From a virus, in IMG/VR virus record IMGVR_UViG_3300030099_007399, positions 1 to 46,907 of that record: a stretch of 46,907 nt of DNA; one strand, given 5' to 3'. Positions 27,098 through 35,799 of the stretch are shown in pieces (positions within the stretch are counted from its first letter, which is position 1; every line of letters begins with the position of its first letter). The notes under the pieces are model-generated. The model was not told the origin of the DNA. It saw nothing but the letters and a program-made list of their open reading frames with translations, and did no database searches. The translations under genes and the position numbers were made by a program.

Positions 27098-27634
27098 CTA
27101 TCTATAGCTTCGCGTGCTTGATGTATCGCCGTACACAGCGTTTCTGTGAGGGCCAATAATAGCTTCGCCCGCATTACTATTTCCTAGCCTAAACTCTAAC
27201 TCAGCTTGTTCATATTTATCACAAGCTTCCTTCATCATCTCTCTTTTAGCCGCAACCATACCTCTTGGGTCAATAGATGAAGGCCCATCTTTGATAACTA
27301 TACCTTGATTTGTAGCGGCTCTATACTCTCCCCCAGCTAAAAGACAAGACGCTTTAAGCAGGACTAGATTTATAAAGCCATTATCTCTCTCTCCTACAGT
27401 GGGGTCAGGAGATATTCCGCTGTTTGCAATGTCTACAACGTAATCTTTTGGAAAATCAACAACTCCTTTTGTTAATTGAGCCGAGGTAACTAACAGGCTG
27501 CAAAGTCTTTCGTCGGTAAATTCTCTTCTTGTTTCGTCTACGTCATTAATAACGTATCTTAGCAAGGATGTCATTTCGGGCTTCCATTTGGCAACGGAGT
27601 CGCTATACGATTTTCCAGCATATGTATAAGACAT
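27098..27634 (-). CDS. Head-tail connector (adaptor) candidate
   Basis: A 178-residue protein. The start is MSYTYAGKSY at 27634 (CAGGAGTTTTAAG upstream), not the in-frame start 18 codons earlier. The fold looks alpha-helical like head-tail adaptors: RYVINDVDETRREFTDERL, a loop, then FINLVLLKASCLLAGGEYRA and DKYEQAELEFRLG. It is the first gene after the major capsid terminator, with its own promoter motif (27675-27685). Position and helix pattern support the call; no sequence family is certain. Confidence 0.6.
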   Translation of the reverse strand: MSYTYAGKSYSDSVAKWKPEMTSLLRYVINDVDETRREFTDERLCSLLVTSAQLTKGVVDFPKDYVVDIANSGISPDPTVGERDNGFINLVLLKASCLLAGGEYRAATNQGIVIKDGPSSIDPRGMVAAKREMMKEACDKYEQAELEFRLGNSNAGEAIIGPHRNAVYGDTSSTRSYR

Positions 27635-27674
27635 CTTAAAACTCCTGTTTTTGGCAATAAGTCGCTGTTCTGCT

Positions 27675-27685
27675 ATATTATACAC
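27675..27685 (-). promoter_or_regulatory. Putative phage late promoter (GTGTATAATAT) before connector gene
   Basis: Leftward strand reads CAATTTGGTGTATAATATAGC, just after the capsid gene terminator and about 40 bases before the connector ATG. No -35 box is visible. Confidence 0.6.
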
Positions 27686-27696
27686 CAAATTGACAT

Positions 27697-27730
27697 AAAA
27701 AAAGCTGGCCCCAAAATGGAGCCAGCCCTT
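27697..27730 (-). terminator. Rho-independent terminator after major capsid gene
   Basis: Leftward strand: GCTGGCTCC, a 5-base ATTTT loop, GGGGCCAGC (one G-U pair), then TTTTTTT. It lies about 30 bases past the capsid stop at 27756. A new promoter motif follows immediately. Confidence 0.85.
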
Positions 27731-27755
27731 TTGTTTTTAGCTAAAAAGCTAGGGT

Positions 27756-28769
27756 TTACAGCGAGCCAACGATAACGCGACGGTTATCAAGCACAGCAAA
27801 GCCGTGCTCAGCAAAGCCATAAAAACCAGCTCTACGCTGACGGTGAAGATTTTCATCTTCAAATACCTGGACGTTTTCTCTCACCGGTCGAACGAAAGAA
27901 TCATTCGTGCTGAGGTCAAGGCCAACAACAAGCTCAACATCAGAAGCCTGAAGACTTCCGCTAAGCTCGCTCTTGAAGAAGTTTTGATACTCCTGGCCAA
28001 CGCCAAGCTCGTCAATATCCTGAATATTCACCGAGAAGATACGCGTGATGGCGGCAGAGCCGTCCTCTGACGTATAAATCTCTCTACGGGTAACATCGTC
28101 AACTTGGTCAACGCCCCAGTTGCGAATATCCTCGATAGCCTCTGGCGAAACATACAAGTCGGTAAGTTTGCCACGATTAATGCTGCTGGAATTACCACCA
28201 CCATTACGTCGCATAACAGTCTTCAGAAGCGAAACAAGTCGCTTAGTGAATTGACCTGCTGCTGCATCAGCATCATAAACCAAAATATTTCGGTCAACGC
28301 CAGCGGCCAAAATCGTGTGCCAAGCGTCATCGTTTGTCTTCTTGACAAAGCTAGACTGAAGAACCTGCAAGGCTCTGCCCACGATGTCCCAGCGAGCGTC
28401 TCTGGCATATCTGAGTGTCCAGTCAATGCTAGAGGCAATCTCGAATGTTGGAACCATGACATAATCGCCTTCCACATAACGCTCGGGAATACGACCGTGA
28501 TTTGGAATACTATATGCAACAAAATCTTTTTCAGTTCCGGGTGCCAAGAAATCCAAGGGAAATTCTGGGCTAGCTCCGGGAGCCAAAGAAATAGTCTCGT
28601 AGATACCTGCTGTGATATCTCCGCTCATAACGCCTTGACGTAGCGGCTCTTGAAGCGCAACAGCAAGCTGATGCGAAGCCTCGAGCGACTCAGCTCGATT
28701 AGCGGAACCGCTTCTTTTCAGAAGGTCGGTCATTTCTGGCGTAGGAGCGCTAATAACATTTTTATTCAT
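27756..28769 (-). CDS. Major capsid protein
   Basis: A 337-residue protein. The best start is ATG 28769 (MNKNVISAPTPEMTDLLKR) with GGAG upstream; the in-frame start at 28805 would overlap the preceding gene's stop region. It begins with a polar N-terminal arm, then helices and beta strands with Arg-rich loops (DWTLRYARDARWDIVGRALQ), in keeping with HK97-fold capsids. It follows protease/scaffold and decoration genes and is closed by a strong terminator, the usual signs of the major capsid gene. The order of protease, decoration, capsid and connector supports it strongly. Confidence 0.8.
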   Translation of the reverse strand: MNKNVISAPTPEMTDLLKRSGSANRAESLEASHQLAVALQEPLRQGVMSGDITAGIYETISLAPGASPEFPLDFLAPGTEKDFVAYSIPNHGRIPERYVEGDYVMVPTFEIASSIDWTLRYARDARWDIVGRALQVLQSSFVKKTNDDAWHTILAAGVDRNILVYDADAAAGQFTKRLVSLLKTVMRRNGGGNSSSINRGKLTDLYVSPEAIEDIRNWGVDQVDDVTRREIYTSEDGSAAITRIFSVNIQDIDELGVGQEYQNFFKSELSGSLQASDVELVVGLDLSTNDSFVRPVRENVQVFEDENLHRQRRAGFYGFAEHGFAVLDNRRVIVGSL

Positions 28770-28779
28770 TTTAGTTCTC

Positions 28780-29295
28780 CTATCTATTTGGGTAAGTGTT
28801 TGCATCTGCTTGTGGCAGATTTACAGAAATTTTCGCATAACCGTCTTCGTCTTTGAGGCTATCAAACTGACCAATTGCCAATCCACCTGCATAATTCTTA
28901 CGATTAATCAATGGACCACTGTTGGTATTAGTGATAAATCCGCTAGGACCAACAAAAGCAATCTGTCCCTTTGTGGGCGTGATGCCTGGGTCAATCCGGT
29001 TAGTAACAACGGTCCCCTTCTTAAGAAGGGTTACTTTGCCGCCTTTTTGCATCTCATTCTTGTGGAAATTGATGTGCTGACGAGTTTGGTCAATGTTGAC
29101 CATATCGTTAAGCAAGATACCAATGGGAACTTGCCCGGACTGAGCTGCTGCGTATGTAACTAACGCTGCTGACTGGTCAAGTGCAGCACCAGAGCCCGCC
29201 GTGCTGAGAGTAACGACACCACCTCTTTCGGCCACTTCATTCATGAAGAAGTCGATAGTGGTTTCGAACTCGTATCGGTCGCCTTTAAGTGCCAT
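28780..29295 (-). CDS. Capsid decoration / stabilisation protein (probable)
   Basis: A 171-residue protein, beta-rich with Gly/Thr loops (VVTLSTAGSGAALDQSA; TPTKGQIAFVGPSGFITN). It lies between the scaffold and major capsid genes, the standard slot for capsid decoration proteins. AGGAGAAATAAAC precedes the ATG at 29295. The name is inferred from position and composition. Confidence 0.6.
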   Translation of the reverse strand: MALKGDRYEFETTIDFFMNEVAERGGVVTLSTAGSGAALDQSAALVTYAAAQSGQVPIGILLNDMVNIDQTRQHINFHKNEMQKGGKVTLLKKGTVVTNRIDPGITPTKGQIAFVGPSGFITNTNSGPLINRKNYAGGLAIGQFDSLKDEDGYAKISVNLPQADANTYPNR

Positions 29296-29309
29296 AGTTT
29301 ATTTCTCCT

Positions 29310-30077
29310 TTACGACTCTTTTTCGTTATTATTGCCACCTAAAACTTCAGTAAAATACTGATTGAGGCTGGCAATAACCTCGCCAGACTCATCTTCGCTG
29401 CTTACAGCCAAAGCTGCAGCATCCTCTGCTTCAGCATCGTGCAAAATTTCTGCGTCTGCTGCTTCATCAGCGGCTTCTGCGGCGTCTTCTGCATCATGCT
29501 CTTCGGCTTTTTCAGCATATTTCTTTTTCATCATGCTTTTAGCCTTTTTCTTCTCATCGTCCTTGTCTTTGTGAAAAGGATAATGAGGGGCTTCGGTCTT
29601 CTCGTCTTTCTTCTTCTTCTTTTCCTCATCGTCGTCATGCATAGGCTTGTGAGGAGCTTCAGTAAGTTTCAGAACAAGAGTTTCAAACTGTTCGTCGGTA
29701 ATCCCGGCAAAAGTTTCAACTAATTCCTCAGACTCTTCCTTGTCAATGCCCTTATCTACAAGGGCGCTAACACGACTAGTCTTGAGATTTTCAGCTTCGA
29801 TAGAATTAAGCTTTTCAGTTAATTCAGTGATTTTGATTTCACTTTCGGCCTTAACGGCATCAAGCTCAGCAAAACTTTTCTTGGAAGCTTCTAAAACTTC
29901 ATTAGCCGCTTCAAGTTTAGAACCAAGCTCTGCAATCTCCGCGTCTTTGTCAGCGCAAGCTTTCTCGAACGCAGAAATTTGAGCTTGAACTTTCTCTTCG
30001 TCCAATTCTCTGAGTCTAGCCTCAAGAGTTTCCACCTGAGCCTGTAAAGAGCGGACTTGCTCATTGTTATCTGACAT
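29310..30077 (-). CDS. Nested scaffold protein from an internal start
   Basis: In-frame ATG at 30077 (MSDNNEQVRSLQAQVETLEA) preceded by GGAGAAAGCTCA, a strong ribosome site inside the longer gene. It would yield a 255-residue scaffold without protease, as in lambda C/Nu3. The site lies exactly at the boundary between the protease domain and coiled coil. Confidence 0.6.
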   Translation of the reverse strand: MSDNNEQVRSLQAQVETLEARLRELDEEKVQAQISAFEKACADKDAEIAELGSKLEAANEVLEASKKSFAELDAVKAESEIKITELTEKLNSIEAENLKTSRVSALVDKGIDKEESEELVETFAGITDEQFETLVLKLTEAPHKPMHDDDEEKKKKKDEKTEAPHYPFHKDKDDEKKKAKSMMKKKYAEKAEEHDAEDAAEAADEAADAEILHDAEAEDAAALAVSSEDESGEVIASLNQYFTEVLGGNNNEKES

Positions 30078-30941
30078 TGAGCTTTCTCCTTTATTACTAC
30101 TAGTTACTAGTAAATTGATTTTTGGTCTTGCGTCGGCAAGCCCTGTAAAAATCACACTGTCTTGTTCTTTAAAAATAATTGATTCGGGGTTACCTGGATT
30201 TTTAACCAAGCCTTTTCCGCTGAAGGTCATATTGCGCATCAAGCGCCCAACTTTATTGCCCTCATATTCTCCAGCACCACCATAAGAACGAAGGTGTTTG
30301 CTGAGAAAAGCAGTGTCTTCATTTCTGGAAACAATGCTTTCAACCCCTTTCGGAGAAACAACGGCGTAGTCAAAGTTAGAAAATAAAGCCTCCATTGAAA
30401 CATACCATTTGCCCTCAGAAATTTCTTGCAAAAGTTCTTTAGTCTGAAAAGTCAACTTTTCATCACGACTTGATATGTGTTTATATATAACAGCGCTTGT
30501 AAGTATATGAAATTTTTCGGGTAGCGAATCAACATCGGAGTCATTTTTAACTAGCTCATAATTTTCATCAACTATAGCGTTGCCTGTTATATGCCCAATA
30601 ATATTATTCGGGTCATGACCTTTATTAAATGGTTTGTCTTCTGGCGTATTTCTAGCTGACCACATTTCTTGACGGTCAAAAACATCGTCGTTTTTATTCC
30701 AGCCTGTAGTCGATAATATAGAATAAATATAATGCAAATCAAACTGCTCTTTATCAGAAGCAATTGACTGTTCTATAGGCTTGGTTTTTTTTGCCTTAAC
30801 AACTTCTTTAACTGAAGAGAGAACATTTTCATCTAATAAGATGGGGCAATATGCAGCTATAGCGCAGTTCTCTTTGGCTCTTATAGCCTCAGACAACCCA
30901 GCTTCAGCCTCTGCTTTATATATTGGGATATCCCTGTACAT
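29310..30941 (-). CDS. Prohead protease fused to scaffold
   Basis: A 543-residue protein. Residues 1-280 look like a T4 gp21-type prohead protease: a His in KGHDPNNIIGH, a Ser in KWYVSMEALF, and a late segment GLVKNPGNPESIIF typical of the family. Residues 289-543 are a Glu/Lys/Ala coiled coil with two related acidic-basic repeats (TEAPHKPMHDDDEEKKKKK; TEAPHYPFHKDKDDEKKK) and an acidic tail, as expected for scaffold. An internal ATG at codon 289 has GGAG in front. The ATG at 30941 has GGAGAG upstream. Protease and scaffold shape and mature the procapsid, and scaffold is normally cut away. Confidence 0.75.
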   Translation of the reverse strand: MYRDIPIYKAEAEAGLSEAIRAKENCAIAAYCPILLDENVLSSVKEVVKAKKTKPIEQSIASDKEQFDLHYIYSILSTTGWNKNDDVFDRQEMWSARNTPEDKPFNKGHDPNNIIGHITGNAIVDENYELVKNDSDVDSLPEKFHILTSAVIYKHISSRDEKLTFQTKELLQEISEGKWYVSMEALFSNFDYAVVSPKGVESIVSRNEDTAFLSKHLRSYGGAGEYEGNKVGRLMRNMTFSGKGLVKNPGNPESIIFKEQDSVIFTGLADARPKINLLVTSSNKGESSMSDNNEQVRSLQAQVETLEARLRELDEEKVQAQISAFEKACADKDAEIAELGSKLEAANEVLEASKKSFAELDAVKAESEIKITELTEKLNSIEAENLKTSRVSALVDKGIDKEESEELVETFAGITDEQFETLVLKLTEAPHKPMHDDDEEKKKKKDEKTEAPHYPFHKDKDDEKKKAKSMMKKKYAEKAEEHDAEDAAEAADEAADAEILHDAEAEDAAALAVSSEDESGEVIASLNQYFTEVLGGNNNEKES

Positions 30942-30970
30942 ATTGAAAATATCTCTCCTGGTTTGGTCAA

Positions 30971-30982
30971 ATAAATATACAC
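30971..30982 (-). promoter_or_regulatory. Weak version of the late promoter motif before protease gene
   Basis: Leftward strand reads AATGGTGTATATTTAT, about 30-40 bases before the ATG at 30941. It matches GGTGTAT but not the TAATAT end. Confidence 0.35.
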
Positions 30983-31012
30983 CATTATTTTTAAATGATG
31001 CTAATTAGTTAT

Positions 31013-33211
31013 TTATTTTGCGCATATGCAGTATGTAGCCGCCTGTATATTTCTAATTTCTTCTATAGTGGGCTGCCTATTTACGTTTTTTATATGAGAG
31101 GAAAGTAGAGCGCTATAGCAGTGTGAAAACATATTTGGCAATGTGGGGTGCTTCGACAATATGCTAGAAATTAAAGACTCGGTGATGGGTGTTTTCTGCG
31201 GTAAATTCGCTAGTATTCTGAACTTTGTCTGTTCTACATCTACGCATTGCTTTGCAGATAACCCCCTCATGTTTTTCTTGTCATAGTGCTTTAATATACC
31301 TGGAAGTATTATGGATGAAATTTCAGATTGAGCAGATTTTGCCCAAGACATTCCGTTTAAAAACGACCCAATGTCCGACGCTATTTGCTCTGAAGACCTA
31401 AGATTGAATTGTCTGTCTCTGTTTATTCCCGGAGCGTCTTTTGAGTTTATAGGTCTGCCTTCTCCGGGCCTCCCTGTTTTTGTGTCATTATTAGGAATTG
31501 ACAAAGTGTCTGGGTCTGAGTTTTGCGGATTTTCTTTCTTGTTCGAGTCTTGCTCTAATTCAACACCAGCCTCTTCAGGGCTTATTATTCCTTTTGAAAG
31601 AGCTATTTTTATTAAGTCGTGAATTTTGTCTTTGTCATAAGGCCCTGTTTTTGCCTCTCTTTTTCCTGAAATTCTTTCTCTGCTTTCCCTCTTCTTTCTA
31701 GACTTTTCTATTTCTGGCACAGCCCCAAACATTTCAACAACAAGCTCTTCACTGACTAGATTTCTGTCTAATAATTGTATTAACAATGCTTTTTCAGCGG
31801 ACTCATCCTTTAAAATCATGTTGTCAAAAACTACAGACGGAGCCTTGTTCCAACCCATTGCTTGCCTAAGTATTTCAAGTTCTGCCTGCCAAAATTTAGT
31901 CGCCTGCTGCCTTCCGTACTGAAGTCTTTGAACTAATGTTTGTAGTGATATAAAATTATTGCTTGCGCCTCCAACTCTTGAAGAACCCGTCAGCGTTGGG
32001 GGAACACCTAGTCCACTAAAAATACTATCTAATATAGGTTCGTATTTGGTTGAGCCAAGAAAATTATGAACAGATGTAGTCACTTCTTCAAAAGAAAGTT
32101 CTGGTCCCCATATCAAGTCAAAAGCACCTCCTCCTGGGTTGCTGAGAAGTATGTCCGCTAGTTTTTGTATGGCTGCGTCTGTTGGTAAAATGCCTTTATC
32201 TAAGTCGCCCAATCTCCACACTCTAATTTGAGATATAGCTCCATCTAACGCAGCTAAATCTGCTAGCTTCATTTTTTCTAAAACCATCAGGTCATCTAAT
32301 ATACACTCCAGCATGGGAGAGGCCCATAAGTCCCAGTCATCTTTCTTGTAGGTTGAATGAGTTATTTTGGAGTTATCTAAAGGAAGAATCTTTGCCCCAC
32401 TCCTTACGGCTTTTAAAAGCTCTTCAGGTATTTTTTCAACTAAAGCCTTCTCTAATTCATTTTTAGGGGAGTTAATTTTTGTTCTTAAACTGCCTGTTAT
32501 TTTCAAGCCAAATTTCTGTTCGCCAGCAAATTGAGCTAGTTCACCACCGGCTATTTCAAGCGTCATCGGATTCAAAAAAGAATATCCGCAGGGTATAACT
32601 CTTTTTCTTGGAATTGGAGATTTTTTTGGCGTATGCGTGGGCTCTAAGTAAACGGTTTCACTGGCCATAGCCATTTTTCTCTCATCAGTTAATGAAATTT
32701 TGCACATCTGTCTTTGCGCAACAACTGTCCCAATTCTGTATAGATAATTTAGGAATCTTTCAGTGACCTGCTCTCCATCAACTTTATGCGTAAACCACTT
32801 TTCAGAAAATTTCTGTATTCTTTTATTTTCGTGAACAAGACGAACGCCCTGTGAACCAAAATCAGACATCAAGTCAATTACATTTCTAACTATACCGACC
32901 TTTTTATATGACCTATCACAAGCGGACATAATCGCCTTAGACTTTGTAGGAATTGCCTCGCCAGCTCTGTAAGCCTCATAGTCATTTCTAGTAAACTCAT
33001 TCCTAATAGATATGTTTGTGCTTACGTCTTCAAATCTATCCCTGCTGCTACGAAAAGCGACGGCTTGGTATTGATTTAATGCCTTAGAGTTCTGTATTGC
33101 GTTAGCCGCCTCATCTGGCTTTTCTGGGTCAAAAGTTATAAAAGCTGCAGTATTTGAGGAATTAGAACTAGAAAGAAGATTAGTCTTAATTGGGTCTTTT
33201 CTTTGGGCCAT
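31013..33211 (-). CDS. Portal protein
   Basis: A 732-residue protein between large terminase and prohead protease, the portal position. The core (residues about 100-520) has portal-like helices and loops: MLECILDDLMVLEKMKLADL, a PGGGAFDLIWGPELS stretch with FLGSTKYEPILDSIFSGLG after it, and the helical LQTLVQRLQYGRQQATKFWQAE. Residues 520-600 are charged linker. The last 130 residues form an extra helical domain, making it longer than many portals. Start ATG 33211 has a weak GGAA site. The portal forms the dodecameric DNA gate at one capsid vertex. Confidence 0.8.
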   Translation of the reverse strand: MAQRKDPIKTNLLSSSNSSNTAAFITFDPEKPDEAANAIQNSKALNQYQAVAFRSSRDRFEDVSTNISIRNEFTRNDYEAYRAGEAIPTKSKAIMSACDRSYKKVGIVRNVIDLMSDFGSQGVRLVHENKRIQKFSEKWFTHKVDGEQVTERFLNYLYRIGTVVAQRQMCKISLTDERKMAMASETVYLEPTHTPKKSPIPRKRVIPCGYSFLNPMTLEIAGGELAQFAGEQKFGLKITGSLRTKINSPKNELEKALVEKIPEELLKAVRSGAKILPLDNSKITHSTYKKDDWDLWASPMLECILDDLMVLEKMKLADLAALDGAISQIRVWRLGDLDKGILPTDAAIQKLADILLSNPGGGAFDLIWGPELSFEEVTTSVHNFLGSTKYEPILDSIFSGLGVPPTLTGSSRVGGASNNFISLQTLVQRLQYGRQQATKFWQAELEILRQAMGWNKAPSVVFDNMILKDESAEKALLIQLLDRNLVSEELVVEMFGAVPEIEKSRKKRESRERISGKREAKTGPYDKDKIHDLIKIALSKGIISPEEAGVELEQDSNKKENPQNSDPDTLSIPNNDTKTGRPGEGRPINSKDAPGINRDRQFNLRSSEQIASDIGSFLNGMSWAKSAQSEISSIILPGILKHYDKKNMRGLSAKQCVDVEQTKFRILANLPQKTPITESLISSILSKHPTLPNMFSHCYSALLSSHIKNVNRQPTIEEIRNIQAATYCICAK

Positions 33212-33259
33212 TTTTATGTTCCATGTATTTGTATTGCATTTGATTGGTAATACTACTGT

Positions 33260-33270
33260 ATATCATACAC
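33260..33270 (-). promoter_or_regulatory. Putative phage late promoter (GTGTATGATAT) before portal
   Basis: Leftward strand reads ATAGTGGTGTATGATATACAG, one base off the motif at 20011 and 27675, about 50 bases before the portal ATG. No -35 box. Confidence 0.5.
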
Positions 33271-33272
33271 CA

Positions 33273-35324
33273 CTATTTACGTTGCACACCAATACCGTAT
33301 ATGCCTGTCATTTTTTTGACTAAATGCTCTGGGCCGGTGTATAATTGGCTGCCTGTTGGGTCTTTACCTTGCTTTGCGTAGCCCCCGACAAAATTATGCT
33401 CTTGTCCAGATAATTGATTTTCTAAGACATGACCCACTTCATTCGCCATTAATAAAGAAGAATATCTATCTTTTCTCATTCTAGACCTTTTTCCTCCCGC
33501 TTCAATTGTTTGCGGGGTGTCCCATCTGTCTCTTCCGGTAGAGGTCTGACCATGCTCGATAGTTGCAAGCTCGTCTTTAAGAGACTCTATTTCCATAACG
33601 CAATCTTCTAAGGTATCATAATGTCTGTTCGATATTTTATCGTCTGTGATAGCTTCCGATAGCAGGATAGTATCAAATTTAGGAAACAACAAGCTTTGTG
33701 TCTCAAGGTCTTTTCTTAGATTATGGTTTGCTTTAAATGTAAACTCAGATTTTGCAAATTGAATCATGTGCAATATGTGCAAACCAGCTTCGCCGTCTGT
33801 GGGTTTATTATTTGACTCCCAGTAAAAAGGGTCTTTGTTATCGTCCTCTTTGATATATGGCCACAATGGATGCTCTCCTTCTTTTAATAAGCTCTTGTCG
33901 TGAAGGGCCTCCATTATTGCTATCCCGCCTCCTTGAGCATCTATGGCTATATTTTTTGTTGGAAATATTTTTGTTAAATCTAGTATTTTTCTTGCGCAAT
34001 AATTGTAGAAGCTCTCTAGCTGAGATTCTTTTTTTGTTTTAATTCTTTCCCTCATTACCTGCCTGCTGCAAGTCCATACATAAACAATTCTTCTATGGCT
34101 CTCATTTTGTTCAAGAATTACAATTGAAAAATTGTCGTTTTCTGACGCTGGGTCTATACCGTAAATATATTTTTTATTTGGATTTCCACAAAGCATCGCG
34201 TCAAAAGAAACTTCGCTTCCGTCCTTAGTGGCGACAGGATTATTTGTTGAACATCTTTCAATTAAGCTTCTTCGAAAAAATCCTTCAGAGTCTTTTGCAA
34301 AGCACGCCTCGTACTCCATGTCATATCTTGAGCTGTGAAGCATAGCCTTTGCTTGAGCTAGCTGTGATTTATCCATAAAGCCTTCTGGCAAAACGCCCTC
34401 TGGTAATCTCATAACAGAATAGTGAGTCCAATCAAAACCTTCTGGTATTTTACCCTTGAATACGTGCTCTTCTAAATATCTCTCGTCTCCTTTACTACGC
34501 ACTATTTCTCTTTGTCTTACAAAATATTCGTAAAAATGATTAAATGCGTAGTAAGCTGTTCCAGCTATGATAGTTTGGTTTCCAAAACCAAGCTCCCCTT
34601 CTATCTCGTCTGCTTCTTCATACATGCCAAGCTCTTTAAGCTTTTGTATTTGAGCATATTCTTTTACTTTATCCGCAGGGTTGGCGGAAACAGCTCCAAA
34701 ACCCTTAATAACAACTTCAAATATTTCTTGGGGTATCGAGGCAAACTCATCGGCTATAATATAGTTCGCGCGTAAACCACGAATTTTAGAACCATCTCCA
34801 AGAGGTATAGCGATTATTTCGCTCTGGCCAACATAAAAAGTGCATCTATCTATATCTCTTTTTGGGCCTTGCCCTTTACCGGCGCCTACTATATTTCTGA
34901 ATATAGGAGAGTTTTTATAAAAAGTTTCCATGTACTCAAACAATAACTTAGATTGTCTGAACGCCGCACCTATTACGATAACCTTACAGCCCTGCATAAA
35001 AAAAGCTCTAAGTAAAGAATACAGAGCCAAAATCCATGTTTTGCCAGCTCCGCGAGTTGCAATTAACATTGGAAATTTTCTAGTCCAAAGCTCTTGTAAT
35101 ATAGAAAGCTGAAAAGGTAAGAGGTCAACGTTTAATAAATACTTACAAGTAAACCAAAAGTTTTCTGGCTTACTCATGTAATCCAAAAATTCTAAAACAG
35201 TATTATCATACTGCCTTTCTGGAAGTAATAGCTTGTTTTCTATATGTATCTTATCTACATCGCCTATATTTAAATGGGCGTGTTTTAGTAATATCTCTGT
35301 GCGGTTTTTATCTCTTATTTTCAT
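33273..35324 (-). CDS. terL: Terminase large subunit (TerL)
   Basis: A 683-residue DNA-packaging motor that cuts and pumps phage DNA. Start MKIRDKNRTE at 35324 is preferred over an in-frame start 22 codons upstream, because a GGAG lies about 12 bases before it and overlap with the nuclease gene is then 17 bases. Walker A is ATRGAGKTW (89-97), Walker B is NYIIADEFA (187-195), and the RNase H-like nuclease domain has D391 in YIYGIDPASEND and another Asp in KNIAIDAQGGG around 455-465. Domain order and length fit the family. Confidence 0.95.
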   Translation of the reverse strand: MKIRDKNRTEILLKHAHLNIGDVDKIHIENKLLLPERQYDNTVLEFLDYMSKPENFWFTCKYLLNVDLLPFQLSILQELWTRKFPMLIATRGAGKTWILALYSLLRAFFMQGCKVIVIGAAFRQSKLLFEYMETFYKNSPIFRNIVGAGKGQGPKRDIDRCTFYVGQSEIIAIPLGDGSKIRGLRANYIIADEFASIPQEIFEVVIKGFGAVSANPADKVKEYAQIQKLKELGMYEEADEIEGELGFGNQTIIAGTAYYAFNHFYEYFVRQREIVRSKGDERYLEEHVFKGKIPEGFDWTHYSVMRLPEGVLPEGFMDKSQLAQAKAMLHSSRYDMEYEACFAKDSEGFFRRSLIERCSTNNPVATKDGSEVSFDAMLCGNPNKKYIYGIDPASENDNFSIVILEQNESHRRIVYVWTCSRQVMRERIKTKKESQLESFYNYCARKILDLTKIFPTKNIAIDAQGGGIAIMEALHDKSLLKEGEHPLWPYIKEDDNKDPFYWESNNKPTDGEAGLHILHMIQFAKSEFTFKANHNLRKDLETQSLLFPKFDTILLSEAITDDKISNRHYDTLEDCVMEIESLKDELATIEHGQTSTGRDRWDTPQTIEAGGKRSRMRKDRYSSLLMANEVGHVLENQLSGQEHNFVGGYAKQGKDPTGSQLYTGPEHLVKKMTGIYGIGVQRK

Positions 35325-35799
35325 ATTTATGCTGAGACTCCATAAATCTCTTGAATATACTAGAACAAACTTCTTTTGCATATTTGCCACAAAAAATAAA
35401 TGGTACGTCGTATTTCTTTTGTAGCTCTAGTATTCTTTTTAAAAAGAAGGGGCCTCTAACTTTCATGTATTTTCTTTTGTAGGCCGGTATTTTACTTCCC
35501 TTTGGAAATTCAACAACATCCTTCATTTCGAATTCTAATAAAACGTATCTCCACGGGAACTCTATCATTCTTTCAAGCTCCCTTTCGAATCTTGGTTGGG
35601 TTATATTTGTTGCTAGCTCTGATACATTTCCTTTTCTTTCTATGCATATGTGATTTTCATATCCATACAAAGTATAGTCTCCGGTTTTTATAGTGTGCTC
35701 CTCTGTTCCGGCGCAATAACCAGAGTGCGCAAACTCCCAACCGTCTTTTTCTCTAGTGTCTCTATATACTAGATAAGGGTCGTATTTTTCTTTTGACAT
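35308..35799 (-). CDS. ERCC4 (XPF)-type nuclease
   Basis: A 163-residue single-domain nuclease. Motifs: YRDTREKDGW near residues 12-21, TGDYTLYG near 38-45, and IERKGNVSELATNI followed by RFERELERM, which match the ERCC4 pattern of (D)-R-E...GDY...ERK...RF. It lies between GDP-mannose dehydratase and TerL, overlapping both (31 and 17 bases), so it is co-expressed with packaging genes. It may trim or resolve branched DNA before packaging; that role is inferred. Confidence 0.75.
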   Translation of the reverse strand: MSKEKYDPYLVYRDTREKDGWEFAHSGYCAGTEEHTIKTGDYTLYGYENHICIERKGNVSELATNITQPRFERELERMIEFPWRYVLLEFEMKDVVEFPKGSKIPAYKRKYMKVRGPFFLKRILELQKKYDVPFIFCGKYAKEVCSSIFKRFMESQHKYENKR

